Assembly (NCBI GenBank): GCA_030770545.1
Contig: CM061106.1
Location: 4,118,001 to 4,182,000, forward strand
Source: Macropodus opercularis
Lineage: Eukaryota > Chordata > Actinopteri > Anabantiformes > Osphronemidae
Reading direction: 5' to 3'
DNA length: 64,000 nucleotides
The notes under the pieces are model-generated. The model searched no databases and had not been told where the DNA came from. It saw nothing but the letters and a program-made list of their open reading frames with translations. Below, piece by piece: positions 32,745-41,866 of the stretch (its first letter is position 1; each line of letters starts with the position of its first letter). Position numbers and translations under genes: made by a program.

Positions 32745-33180
32745 ATCGTCACTGCGTGTAATTCATTCTGTTGGTGTCATTGTGATCATGTAAAGCTAAT
32801 ATTAATCATAGTCATTTCATGGAAGTTGATTTTTTTTTTAAATCGTGCTCCACAACATCCAGGAGGCAGATTTGACCTGCAGCCATCACCCGTTCATGTG
32901 GCAGCTACTGACCAAACCCTGGAAAAACGTCTTCAAAGTCTTCAAATGAAAATCTCAATGCGATGAGTAAATATCTGCTAGAACCATAGAGCAGACGTCA
33001 GGACATGGAGGCATCAGGTTCACGTGGACGTGAGTCAAAGCACCGACCAGTAGCTTCGGTCTGAGTGTAAAGCAGGAATCCTGAACGTTTGGCTCTGATT
33101 CAGAAAAGTGGGACAAACTCAACCAAACCTAAAAGCAGCTTCTGCCAAGTCCTTCCTAAGGCGAGTGCGTCATGAACAGG
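32745..33180. other. No gene recognised
   Basis: Spacer between the SNAD-like gene and the H3 pseudogene. Confidence 0.5.
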
Positions 33181-33201
33181 ATGGTCTCTAGCTCGTGTGG
33201 T

Positions 33202-33217
33202 GGCTCTTAAAAGAGCC
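33202..33217 (-). terminator. Histone 3' stem-loop (H3)
   Basis: On the minus strand GGCTCTTTTAAGAGCC: an intact 6-bp stem, with loop TTTA in place of the TTTC of the other two genes. Confidence 0.93.
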
Positions 33218-33236
33218 TTTGTTCTGAGCGGAGCGT

Positions 33237-33633
33237 CTAAGCCCTCTCGGGCGCCGGGCCAGCTGGATGTCTTTGGGCATGATGGTGACCCTCTTGGCGT
33301 GGATGGCGCACAGGTTGGTGTCCTCGAACAGACCCACCAGATAAGCCTCGCTGGCCTCCTGCAGAGCCATGACGGCCGAGCTCTGGAAGCGCAGGTCGGT
33401 CTTGAAGTCCTGGGCGATCTCCCTGACCAGGCGCTGGAAGGGAAGCTTGCATATCAGCAGCTCGGTGGACTTCTGGTAGCGGCGGATCTCTCGGAGAGCC
33501 ACGGTGCCTGTAGGTGAGGCTTCTTGACGCCGCCGGTGGCCGGGGCGCTCTTGCGGGCGGCCTTGGTGGCCAACTGCTTCCTGGGGGCTTTGCCTCCGGT
33601 GGATTTGCGGGCGGTTTGCTTGGTTCTGGCCAT
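33237..33633 (-). pseudogene. Histone H3 with two 7-bp deletions and an Arg-to-Cys change
   Basis: The minus strand starts ATG (33633) with ARTKQTARKSTGGKAPRKQL, the normal H3 tail, and ends at the expected TAG (33239-33237). The span is 397 nt against 411 for normal H3, exactly 14 short. About 7 nt are lost in the KPHRYRPGTV region and about 7 nt in the RRIRGERA region. The centre is readable (REIRRYQKSTELLI to TIMPKDIQLARR), but the usual IRK is ICK here. The gene cannot make H3 as written. As with H2B, recent decay or assembly error is possible. Confidence 0.92.
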
Positions 33634-33677
33634 TTTCTCTTCAGGCTCAACAATGAAGGCGCGAGCCGAGAACCGCT

Positions 33678-33686
33678 CGTTTTAAA
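33678..33686 (-). promoter_or_regulatory. H3 TATA-like element
   Basis: On the minus strand GTTTAAAAC lies about 45-50 bp before the H3 start. It is a weak match to a TATA box. Confidence 0.35.
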
Positions 33687-33721
33687 CTGTGGGACCGGAT
33701 GAGAACCGCTGACGCCGCTGG

Positions 33722-33857
33722 GTCAAACAACCAGAGTGCAACGGCCTGCCAGGTAAGCATTACTCGCTTTTTATTTATTTCTCCCCCCCCTCATCCCTCT
33801 CTGCTCGGCACTAGGGGACCTGTCTCCGGGACCAACCTCTCTCACTGACGGTGCTGA

Positions 33858-33904
<47 letters not shown>

Positions 33905-33992
33905 GACCCCCCCCCCTCCAAGGAGACAGGCCACGCACGCGTTACAAACTTCTGTCTGTCTGCGTGTCTGTGTCTGTCTGTCCGTCTAGACT
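33722..33992 (+). repeat. Module M, copy 2, with (GT)n
   Basis: Partner of 22335-22612 in the same orientation, with an expanded (GT)n run at about 33862-33902. Its end at TGTCTGTCCGTC joins directly to NLR coding sequence. Confidence 0.9.
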
Positions 33993-34912
33993 GCTGAGAA
34001 CCAGAGAGGGAGGAGAGCTGCCCAAGACCCTGACTGAGATGTACATCCACTTCCTGGTGGTTCAGACAAAAGTGAAGAACATCAAGTACGATGGAGGAGC
34101 TGAGACAGATCCACACTGGAATGAAAAGAGCAGGGAGATGATTAAGTCTTTGGGAAAAGTGGCTTTTGAGCAGCTGCAGAAAGGAAACCTGATCTTCTAC
34201 GAGTCAGACCTGACAGAGTGTGGCATCGATGTCAGAGCAGCCTCAGTTTACTCAGGAGTGTTCACACAGGTCTTTAGAGAGGAGAGAGGACTGTACCAGG
34301 ACAAGGTGTTCTGCTTCGTCCATCTGAGTGTTCAGGAGTTTCTGGCTGCTCTTCACGTCCATCTGACCTTCATCAACTCTGGAGTCAATCTGCTGTCACA
34401 ACAACAATCAACGTCCCAGGAGTCTGAAACAAGAGAAGACAAATCTGCAGAGACACAGTTCTACCAGAACGCTGTGGACCAGGCCTTACAGAGTCCAAAT
34501 GGACACCTGGACCTGTTCCTCCGTTTTCTCTTGGGACTTTCACTGCAGACTGATCTCATTAAAGGTCTTTTAAGAGGAACAAAACTTGTTTCAAAGACCA
34601 ATAAAAAAAACCGTTCAGTCCATCAAGATAAAAATCACAGATATTCCCTCTTCAGAGAGAATCATCAACCTGTTCCACTGTCTGAATGAACTGAATGATG
34701 GTTCTCTAGTGGAGGAGATCAGAACAGAACCTGAGATCAGGAAATCTCTCCAAAAATACACTGTCTCCTTCTCAGTGGTCAGCTCTGGCCTTCATGGTGG
34801 TGTCATCAGGAAAAGAACTTGATGTGTTTTACCCATTGGAATACTCTTCAAGCCTTTTAGAAAAGGATTTTCTGTTTATGCCAGGAGTTATCAAAGTCTC
34901 CAAGAAAAGTGT
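33993..34912 (+). pseudogene. NLR (NLRC3/NLRP12-like) NACHT exon, 3' part only
   Basis: The frame reads the winged-helix and helical part of a fish NLR NACHT exon: TEMYIHFLVVQT, WNEKSREMIKSLGKVAFEQL, YQDKVFCFVHLSVQEFLAAL and NGHLDLFLRFLLGLS. A frameshift near 34600 moves the reading to a frame with ERIINLFHCLNELNDGSLVEEI. Another shift near 34760 moves it to a frame with SQWSALAFMVVSSGKELDVF. A GTAAGT donor at 34913 marks the normal end of this exon before LRR exons. The nucleotide-binding half (Walker A and B) and FISNA are missing. The 5' side is a junction with module M, so this is a chimeric fragment. The LRR exons are absent. Confidence 0.85.
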
Positions 34913-34935
34913 GTAAGTTAAGCGATACAGGAATG

Positions 34936-35115
34936 TATTAACACACATACAATTACAAGAAAAAGTATGTGAACCCTTTTGGAATACATGTACTTCTGCA
35001 CAAATTGGTCATAAAATGTGTTCTGATCTTCATCAAAGTCAAACAATAGAACATCAGTTTGTTTAATCTAATGCTTCCCAAACATTGTATGTTTTCATGT
35101 TTTTATTGAACATAA
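34936..35115 (+). mobile_element. Tc1-like terminal fragment
   Basis: Motifs GTATGTGAACCC, GGAATACATGTACTTCTGCA and TTGGTCATAAAATGTG, then TCTGATCTTCATCAAAGTCA, match the end of the Tc1 element at 5842 read inward. Only one terminal region is present. Confidence 0.7.
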
Positions 35116-35116
35116 C

Positions 35117-35467
35117 TGTTGGGTCTAACCTGCCAACACTTAAACAATACTGGAGACACTGACATGAAGACAAAGCTCATTTTACTTGTGAGCACAAGGG
35201 GAGTCGCTCTGAGACGCAACATGCTAGCGCTCAGCCGACGACTACCAAACTCCCCTTGGTCTCAGCTCTTTTTATTAGGAAAAGCATGAAAGTCACTCCT
35301 TCTACATCTGGTGCAATAAAGTACAAGACAAGTCACATATATGGTAGATAACATATACATAGGTTGTGAAGCTTCCTCCTTTGATGCAGGCGGTTGAGAC
35401 CCCCTTTCCCAAACACTACAAGTCGTAAAAGATGCATGCAGGCATAGCAAGATAGTGGACAGCTCCA
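35117..35467 (-). other. Possible solo LTR, left half, split by the gypsy insertion
   Basis: Begins TGTTGGGTCTAACC. With the right half (41087-41507, ending GGGTAACA) it would form a roughly 770-bp TG..CA sequence that reads TGTTACCC...CCCAACA on the minus strand. A minus-strand AATAAA lies near 35278. No target duplication or internal region was found. Confidence 0.3.
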
Positions 35468-35472
35468 TGTGG

Positions 35473-36099
35473 TGTCACAATGCCCGAATAAACGAGCTGA
35501 GCTCGGACCCAGGTGCAAATGACCACGAGGAGGAATCTGCAGCAAGTTGACAATTTATTCGACACGGTTTACAAACAAAAGAAAATCACAGCGGGGCTGG
35601 ACAATAACGAGTATGAATCTCGGAGAACAGAAAACAGAACAAAAAGCGATAGTGGTCAAATCACTATGAAAAAAAAAAAACTAAACTATGAGAAGACTAG
35701 AAACTGAAAACGCCGCAAGCGGGAACTAACAAAATTACTCTATCCTAAACGACTAAACTATGACTGACTATAAACTCAAAAGCCCAAGACGGGAAAGAAA
35801 CGAAAGTTATCCTTACACTAGAACCAAAACCCACTGCCAAGGCAGGACTACAAACTGCTATGAAAACACTTCTCTAAACTCACGTAGCCAGAGGTCGGGG
35901 ATGAGGGAGAGCAAGCCAAGTAGCGATTAGGGATGACACACCAGCGACGAGTGAACGAAAACAAACCGTATAAGAGGACTGAGGTGAGTGGGTAATGACG
36001 GACAGGTGTGTCAGGATGGCAGGTATGGTGGCTGTAGAGGAAACACAAAACTCACTAAATAATAACTCCCCCTGGTGGGAAAAAGTCCAAACTGTAACA
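35473..36099 (-). repeat. Gypsy 3' LTR
   Basis: 627 bp, TGTCAC...TGTAACA on the plus strand, identical by eye to the 5' LTR. Confidence 0.97.
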
Positions 36100-36116
36100 G
36101 AGCCCCCCCCCCAAGG
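36100..36116 (-). other. Gypsy polypurine tract
   Basis: On the minus strand a TTGGGGGGGGGGCTC run lies directly against the 3' LTR. Confidence 0.8.
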
Positions 36117-36131
36117 GCGCCTCCTGGCGAC

Positions 36132-39100
36132 CTATGAGGGCTCCGCAGGATGCTGTAGATGAAAGTCCCGGATGAGAGAACGGTCCAGGATGTGTCTTGA
36201 CGGGACCCAGCTGCGGTGCTCCGGTCCATAGCCCTCCCAGTCTACGAGGTACTGGAGTCCACGGCCCCGCCGACGAGACCGGAGGATGGAGCTGACTGTG
36301 TAGGCCGGGCCGCCATCAATGATGCGGGCGGGGGGGGGGGCGTCAACCGGAGGAGAGAGAGCAGAGTTGACCACTGGTTTGACACATGAGACGTGGAACA
36401 CAGGGTGAACCCTCAAGCTGTCCGGGAGAGAGAGTTTTATGGAAACAGGATTAATGATCTGGGTAACACGGAAAGGTCCAATGAACCGTGGAGCGAGTTT
36501 CTTGCTGTAGTCTTTAAGCTTCAAATTCTGTGTAGATAACCAAACCTCATCTCCAACGTGGTAATCTGGAGCCGGGGAGCGACGGCGATTGGCGTACCGT
36601 TCCGCCCTCGCCTGCCCGCGGAGGAGTTGTGCTCGGACCCGGGACCATGTGGTCCTGCAGCGCCGGATGAAGCCCGCTATGGATGAAACCCCGACTTGGG
36701 CCCCCTGCTCCGGAAAAAGGGGCGGCTGGAAACCATATGCCGCCTCGAAAGGGGAACATCCCAGGGAAAACGATGGCAAAGTATTGTGCGCGTACTCGAC
36801 CCACGGTAACTGAGCAGACCAGGAGCTGGGTTGGGCCGAGGCAGTGCATCTCAGGAGGGATTCCACCTCCTGATTTATTCGCTCAGTCTGGCCGTTACTC
36901 TGTGGGTGAAAACCTGAAGATAGGCTCACCGACGTCCCGAGAGCCCGGCAGAATTCCCTCCATGTGGCCGACGCAAACTGTGGCCCTCGGTCAGAGACTA
37001 TGTCCTCTGGGATCCCATGCATCCTGACTACGTGAGTGACGAGCAGGTTGGCAGTCTCTTTGGCTGTGGGCAGCTTGGACAATGGGACAAGGTGAACTAA
37101 TTTGGAAAATCTGTCGACTATGGTGAGTATGACAGTGTTACCAGAAGAAGGTGGGAGTCCGGTTATGAAGTCCAGTGAAATGTGTGACCATGGACGTGAT
37201 GGAATGGGCAAAGGATGAAGCAGTCCAGCAGGCGGCCGGTGCGATGTCTTGTTGGCGGCGCAGACCCGACAGGCCGCGACGTACCTCCGGACATCACCTC
37301 GCACCGATGGCCACCAGAACCGCTGAAGGACCAGGGAAGTGGTACGGCTGACTCCCGGGTGACAGGCCAGCCGCGAATCGTGTCCCCATCTCAGAACCTG
37401 AGGACGCAAACACACAGGGACAAACAGACACCGAGGGGGACAACCCTCTGGAATAGGCTGTGAGTGGCGAAAGCTCCGAACACGCTCCTCAACGTCCCAG
37501 CGCATCGCCCGGACCCTGGAAGGCGCTAGGATAAAAGCATCGTTAGTGCTATTCTCAAAGTCACTGGGGAACTCAAACTGACGTGAGAGAGCGTCAGGCT
37601 TAACATTCTCCGAACCCGGGCGATAAGACAGGGTAAACTCAAAACGTGCGAAAAACAGAGCCCACCGGGACTGACGGGCGTTTAGCCTCTTGGCTGTTCT
37701 AATGTACTCTAAGTTCTTATGGTCCGTCCAAACCAAAAAAGGAAGGGAGGTTCCCTCCAACCAATGTCTCCACTCCTCCAGTGCTAATTTAACTGCCAGT
37801 AGTTCCCGGTTGCCAACGTCGTAGTTTCGCTCAGCGCTGGAGAGTTTCTTCGAAAAAAAGGCACAAGGGTGCACCTTATTGTCCTCAAACCGTTGAGACA
37901 ACACCGCCCCGACCCCTGTGCTGGAGGCGTCCACCTCCACTATGAACTGCCTGTCGAGGTCCGGGAGGCGGAGGATAGGTGCTGAGGTAAACAGGTCCTT
38001 CAGCCTAGTGAACGCCCTCCCGGCCTCGACCGACCATCTGAACGTCGTCTTGGATGACGTGAGTGCGTGCAGGGGCGCGGCCACTTTACTAAAGCCCCTG
38101 ATGAAGCGCCGGTAGAAATTTGCGAAACCCAGAAACCGCTGCAACTGCTGACGGTCCCTGGGCTCTGCCCACTCAGCGACCGCTGCCACCTTGGCCGGGT
38201 CCATAGCCACCCTTCCTGGTTCGATGACGAAACCAAGGAAGGAAGTCTTGGTTGTGTGGAACTCACACTTCTCCGCCTTCACGAACAGCTGGTTCTCCAA
38301 CAGACGCAGAAGCACAGCCCGTACGTGTTTAACATGCTCCTCCTTGGAGCTGGAATATATTAAAATGTCATCAAGATAGACAAAAACAAACTTATTTACC
38401 ATGTCTCTTAAAACGTCGTTCACCAGGGCCTGGAAAACTGCGGGAGCGTTAGTGAGTCCAAAAGGCATTACCAAATACTCGTAGTGCCCAGTTGGTGTAT
38501 TAAAGGCCGTCTTCCACTCGTCCCCCTCCTTAATACGCACCAGGTGATATGCGTTTCTGAGATCGAGCTTAGAGAAAATGATGGCATCCTGTAGCATCTC
38601 AAAAGCTGAGGACATAAGAGGAATAGGGTATTTATTCTTTACCGTGATGGAGTTGAGTCCTCTGTAGTCAATGCACGGCCGCAGCCCGCCATCCTTTTTC
38701 GCCACGAAGAAGAATCCTGCGCCCGCAGGAGAGGAAGAGGGACGGATCAGTCCTGAACCCAGGGCCCCAGTGATGTATTCCTCCATGACCCTTCGTTCCG
38801 GTCGAGTTAACGAGAAAGTGCGACCTCTGGGTGGTGATGTGCCTGGAAGAAGCTCAATACTGCAGTCGTATGGGCGGTGTGGAGGCAGAGAAGTGGCCCT
38901 CCTCTTACAAAAAACGGTGCCCAGGTCGTGGTATTCCTCGGGTATTCCCAACAGGTCAGTCGTGACCGGCCCGTCACAACTCCCTGCTGGGCTCCGGGGA
39001 AGAGAAGCGGAAAAGAGACAGTTCCCCATACAGTAGTCGCTCCACCCTAAAATCTTACAGGAGACCCAGTCAATGTGAGGGTTGTGCCTCTGCAGCCAGG

Positions 39101-39461
39101 GTAACCCTAGAATCACTGGAAACTCCGGGCAGGAAAACACATTAAACTCTAGCACCTCCTGGTGGTTGCCAGCAACAGTCACTTTAACAGGTTCGGTACG
39201 GCAGGTGATAGTGTGAATCACACGTTCATTGAAAGAGTTAACAGTGACGGGTCTTACCAGCCGGATGAGCTTGAGACCCAAAGACTTTGCCAAGCCCAGA
39301 TCCATGAAGCTAGCCTCTGCCCCGGAATCCACAAGAGCCAGAGAGGTGTGGTCCTTCCCAGGAGCCGAGAAGACCACCGAAAACGCGGGTTCCTTGGGGG
39401 GAGAGAATTGAACCGATCTGCTCACCAGCGTCTCCCGGACCGCTGGCGAGCGTCTCCGTTT
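36132..39461 (-). CDS. pol: Gypsy pol: protease, RT, RNase H, integrase, chromodomain
   Basis: Open frame running from the frameshift site to the stop at 36132; the frame itself opens at 39509. Numbering from 39509: aspartic protease DSGA at 61-64; RT with LDLRNAYH (D316) and FVYLDDILIYS (YLDD 378-381); RNase H with EVDASSTG (about 525) and TDHKN (about 595). Integrase has an H-H-C-C zinc finger near 709-750 and a DDE triad at about D780, D840 and E876 (35 residues between the last two). A chromodomain with YLVDWEGYGPEHRSWVP lies near 1087-1105. It is complete, with no stop or frameshift. There is no methionine start, so expression must be by -1 frameshifting from gag. Confidence 0.95.
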   Translation of the reverse strand, partial: KRRRSPAVRETLVSRSVQFSPPKEPAFSVVFSAPGKDHTSLALVDSGAEASFMDLGLAKSLGLKLIRLVRPVTVNSFNERVIHTITCRTEPVKVTVAGNHQEVLEFNVFSCPEFPVILGLPWLQRHNPHIDWVSCKILGWSDYCMGNCLFSASLPRSPAGSCDGPVTTDLLGIPEEYHDLGTVFCKRRATSLPPHRPYDCSIELLPGTSPPRGRTFSLTRPERRVMEEYITGALGSGLIRPSSSPAGAGFFFVAKKDGGLRPCIDYRGLNSITVKNKYPIPLMSSAFEMLQDAIIFSKLDLRNAYHLVRIKEGDEWKTAFNTPTGHYEYLVMPFGLTNAPAVFQALVNDVLRDMVNKFVFVYLDDILIYSSSKEEHVKHVRAVLLRLLENQLFVKAEKCEFHTTKTSFLGFVIEPGRVAMDPAKVAAVAEWAEPRDRQQLQRFLGFANFYRRFIRGFSKVAAPLHALTSSKTTFRWSVEAGRAFTRLKDLFTSAPILRLPDLDRQFIVEVDASSTGVGAVLSQRFEDNKVHPCAFFSKKLSSAERNYDVGNRELLAVKLALEEWRHWLEGTSLPFLVWTDHKNLEYIRTAKRLNARQSRWALFFARFEFTLSYRPGSENVKPDALSRQFEFPSDFENSTNDAFILAPSRVRAMRWDVEERVRSFRHSQPIPEGCPPRCLFVPVCLRPQVLRWGHDSRLACHPGVSRTTSLVLQRFWWPSVRGDVRRYVAACRVCAANKTSHRPPAGLLHPLPIPSRPWSHISLDFITGLPPSSGNTVILTIVDRFSKLVHLVPLSKLPTAKETANLLVTHVVRMHGIPEDIVSDRGPQFASATWREFCRALGTSVSLSSGFHPQSNGQTERINQEVESLLRCTASAQPSSWSAQLPWVEYAHNTLPSFSLGCSPFEAAYGFQPPLFPEQGAQVGVSSIAGFIRRCRTTWSRVRAQLLRGQARAERYANRRRSPAPDYHVGDEVWLSTQNLKLKDYSKKLAPRFIGPFRVTQIINPVSIKLSLPDSLRVHPVFHVSCVKPVVNSALSPPVDAPPPARIIDGGPAYTVSSILRSRRRGRGLQYLVDWEGYGPEHRSWVPSRHILDRSLIRDFHLQHPAEPS

Positions 39462-40438
39462 AACGGACAGCGTGCCACCAGATGCCCCTCCTGCCCGCAG
39501 TACATGCAAAGCCCTGATCTGCGGCGTCTCCTTCGTTCCTCCTCAGTGAGTCGGAATCTCCCGATCTGCATAGGTTCTTCCCCATCCGGCGAAGGGCCCG
39601 GGCCAGGAAACGAAGGTGGAGGAGGAGCCGAAGCAGGAACGGGTGGAGTCGGTGGAGAACGTGGAGGAAGCCTTTCGGTGCCGAGCCATTCATCTGGGTC
39701 TGGTGAGCCGCGCCCGTGTCCTCCTAGAAAAAACCGGCGTCCCCGTGGATGACGAACCCCCTCCAGCAGGCGTCGCTCCTGGCAGCGCTCCTGGTGACGT
39801 TGATCCACTGCCGCCGCCAGAGACTGGAGTTCCCGTAGGGTGACGGGGAGGGCGCTCCCCACCATCTCGTCCTTGATTCTCCCAGCCAGTCCTTCGTAAT
39901 ATTTATCACAGAGAATGTTCTCCGGCCAGTTAAGGCGAGCGTCCAGGGTCCGGAACTCAATAGTGTATTCATAAACACTCCTGTCAGCCTGGGAGAGACG
40001 AAACATTGTGGCGGCAGTAACGCGCCGACTGGCGGCGGGGTTAAATATGAGGGACAGTTCCTCGGAAAACTTTTCGAAGCTCGCACAACACTCAGCGCAA
40101 CGTTCCCATTCCGCCATGCCCCATTCAAAGGCACGCCCCTCCAATTGAGAGAGCGCAAAAATAACTTTGCTCCTCTCCGTGAAAAAGGTGAGGGGTTCCA
40201 ACTCAAACTTAAGACGGAGAGATGCCAGAAAAGTATCACACTGCGCAGCCACGCCACTGAAACGGGCTGGCAGCGTTAGCCTCACCTCCGACTGGAAGTG
40301 ACGGCTGATCCTGAGCGCACGCTCGGCCGTCTCTCTAACATCCGCGAGCTCGACATTACTAGGCCCCGGCTGTGATACGGGTGGGGTGCCAGAAACGGCA
40401 GCTGGCGAATCCGCCGCGGGGACATTTGCTGGGTCCAT
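39422..40438 (-). CDS. gag: Gypsy gag with one zinc knuckle
   Basis: 338 residues from ATG at 40438, only 16 nt after the 5' LTR. The central capsid region carries RLTLPARFSG and EYTIEFRTLDARLNWPE-type segments. The nucleocapsid has one CCHC knuckle, CMYCGQEGHLVARC, near the end, followed by a short basic tail and stop. The product coats the RNA genome in cytoplasmic particles. Overlaps pol by about 88 nt. Confidence 0.93.
   Translation of the reverse strand: MDPANVPAADSPAAVSGTPPVSQPGPSNVELADVRETAERALRISRHFQSEVRLTLPARFSGVAAQCDTFLASLRLKFELEPLTFFTERSKVIFALSQLEGRAFEWGMAEWERCAECCASFEKFSEELSLIFNPAASRRVTAATMFRLSQADRSVYEYTIEFRTLDARLNWPENILCDKYYEGLAGRIKDEMVGSALPVTLRELQSLAAAVDQRHQERCQERRLLEGVRHPRGRRFFLGGHGRGSPDPDEWLGTERLPPRSPPTPPVPASAPPPPSFPGPGPSPDGEEPMQIGRFRLTEEERRRRRRSGLCMYCGQEGHLVARCPLNGDARQRSGRRW
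39458..39464 (-). promoter_or_regulatory. Likely -1 ribosomal frameshift site (GTTAAAC)
   Basis: On the minus strand GTTAAAC occurs in the gag frame as G TTA AAC, inside the gag-pol overlap. A -1 slip here leads straight into the pol frame. The same heptamer is a known slippery site in an arterivirus. Whether a downstream pseudoknot exists was not worked out. Confidence 0.7.
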
Positions 40439-40454
40439 TGTGGCTGGTGTGTTC

Positions 40455-41081
40455 TGTCACAATGCCCGAATAAACGAGCTGAGCTCGGACCCAGGTGCAA
40501 ATGACCACGAGGAGGAATCTGCAGCAAGTTGACAATTTATTCGACACGGTTTACAAACAAAAGAAAATCACAGCGGGGCTGGACAATAACGAGTATGAAT
40601 CTCGGAGAACAGAAAACAGAACAAAAAGCGATAGTGGTCAAATCACTATGAAAAAAAAAAAACTAAACTATGAGAAGACTAGAAACTGAAAACGCCGCAA
40701 GCGGGAACTAACAAAATTACTCTATCCTAAACGACTAAACTATGACTGACTATAAACTCAAAAGCCCAAGACGGGAAAGAAACGAAAGTTATCCTTACAC
40801 TAGAACCAAAACCCACTGCCAAGGCAGGACTACAAACTGCTATGAAAACACTTCTCTAAACTCACGTAGCCAGAGGTCGGGGATGAGGGAGAGCAAGCCA
40901 AGTAGCGATTAGGGATGACACACCAGCGACGAGTGAACGAAAACAAACCGTATAAGAGGACTGAGGTGAGTGGGTAATGACGGACAGGTGTGTCAGGATG
41001 GCAGGTATGGTGGCTGTAGAGGAAACACAAAACTCACTAAATAATAACTCCCCCTGGTGGGAAAAAGTCCAAACTGTAACA
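40455..41081 (-). repeat. Gypsy 5' LTR
   Basis: 627 bp, identical by eye to 35473-36099. Read on the minus strand it runs TGTTACAG to GTGACA. Confidence 0.97.
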
Positions 41082-41086
41082 TGTGG

Positions 41087-41507
41087 TGTCAGATACCTAT
41101 GGAGCCGTTAAGCAATAAATGTGGTCTGCAAAACCTCCTCCTGACATAGGTGGTAAAACCACTCTCCTCTAATACTATAAATCGTTCCACGTTTATAAAA
41201 GTAAAAGCAAGAAAAGGTTACATGGTAAAGAAAAGGTTACAGGTCACAGAGACACAGACAGGACCAAACACAGAGAGGACAATGCTTATGCTCCACATCC
41301 TCTAACAAGTGTCTTCACTTAGATGAGTATCATGAATCATTATTAATAATGTATAACTAAAGGCAAACTGAGCACATTTGTTATTTCAGAAGAGTGTATC
41401 AAACCCGTCACCTTTCGTACAACTCAGTAGCCACGAAGTAGTCTCAGCTAAAACCCGCCCTGGGCTCAGACTGAGGCACACGAGAGGCTGAGTGCTTCAG
41501 GGTAACA
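41087..41507 (-). other. Possible solo LTR, right half
   Basis: Resumes the sequence cut by the gypsy element. Ends GGGTAACA, a plausible LTR start on the minus strand. No gene recognised. Confidence 0.3.
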
Positions 41508-41866
41508 CTGTACCACACACACACTGATGCTGTCCCATACATCAGGAAGTCAGGCCCTCACCCTAAGTCTGTGGAGCCCTAGTGTGGGACCACGGCAGGC
41601 AGGGAGGGAGGGAGTTTGTCCAGCTTTGTCCTGCTCCCTGATGCAAGAAATGCTGATGGCGTCCAACAGATATGCCTAAATAATGCCTTCAAACACACAC
41701 TGAAACTTCTGCTGCAGCTGAGATTTAAGATGACACTGAAACACTGCAGCAGGAGACCCTGAAAGAACAAACAAGAAATAATGATTAAGGTCATTTAATG
41801 GCAGAATGACAATAGGAAGTGTGTGATTGTGTGTGTGATGCTAAACGTTGAGAGAAATCCTCTTAC
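41508..41866. other. No gene recognised; expected NLR NACHT exon not seen
   Basis: This is where the intron and FISNA-NACHT exon of the NLR gene at 41.9-43.2 kb would begin. No FISNA or Walker motifs are visible here on the minus strand. Confidence 0.5.

Larger units (their letters stand above)
35468..41086 (-). mobile_element. Complete Ty3/gypsy chromovirus-type LTR retrotransposon
   Basis: Full-length, minus strand. TGTGG target duplication at 35468-35472 and 41082-41086. The two LTRs are both 627 bp and I see no difference between them, which indicates a very recent insertion. Gag and pol are both fully open. The polypurine tract is GTTGGGGGGGGGGCTC-like, next to the 3' LTR. No env frame is present. 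The C-terminal chromodomain places it among chromoviruses. It lies within the remains of a possible older LTR. Confidence 0.97.

Noticed and set aside
33993..34912. Continuation of the NLR gene at 41.9-43.2 kb
   Set aside because: It is on the opposite strand and has its own frameshifts, so it must come from another gene copy or an inversion.
39162..39752. 196-codon plus-strand frame
   Set aside because: Antisense shadow of the gypsy gag-pol overlap.
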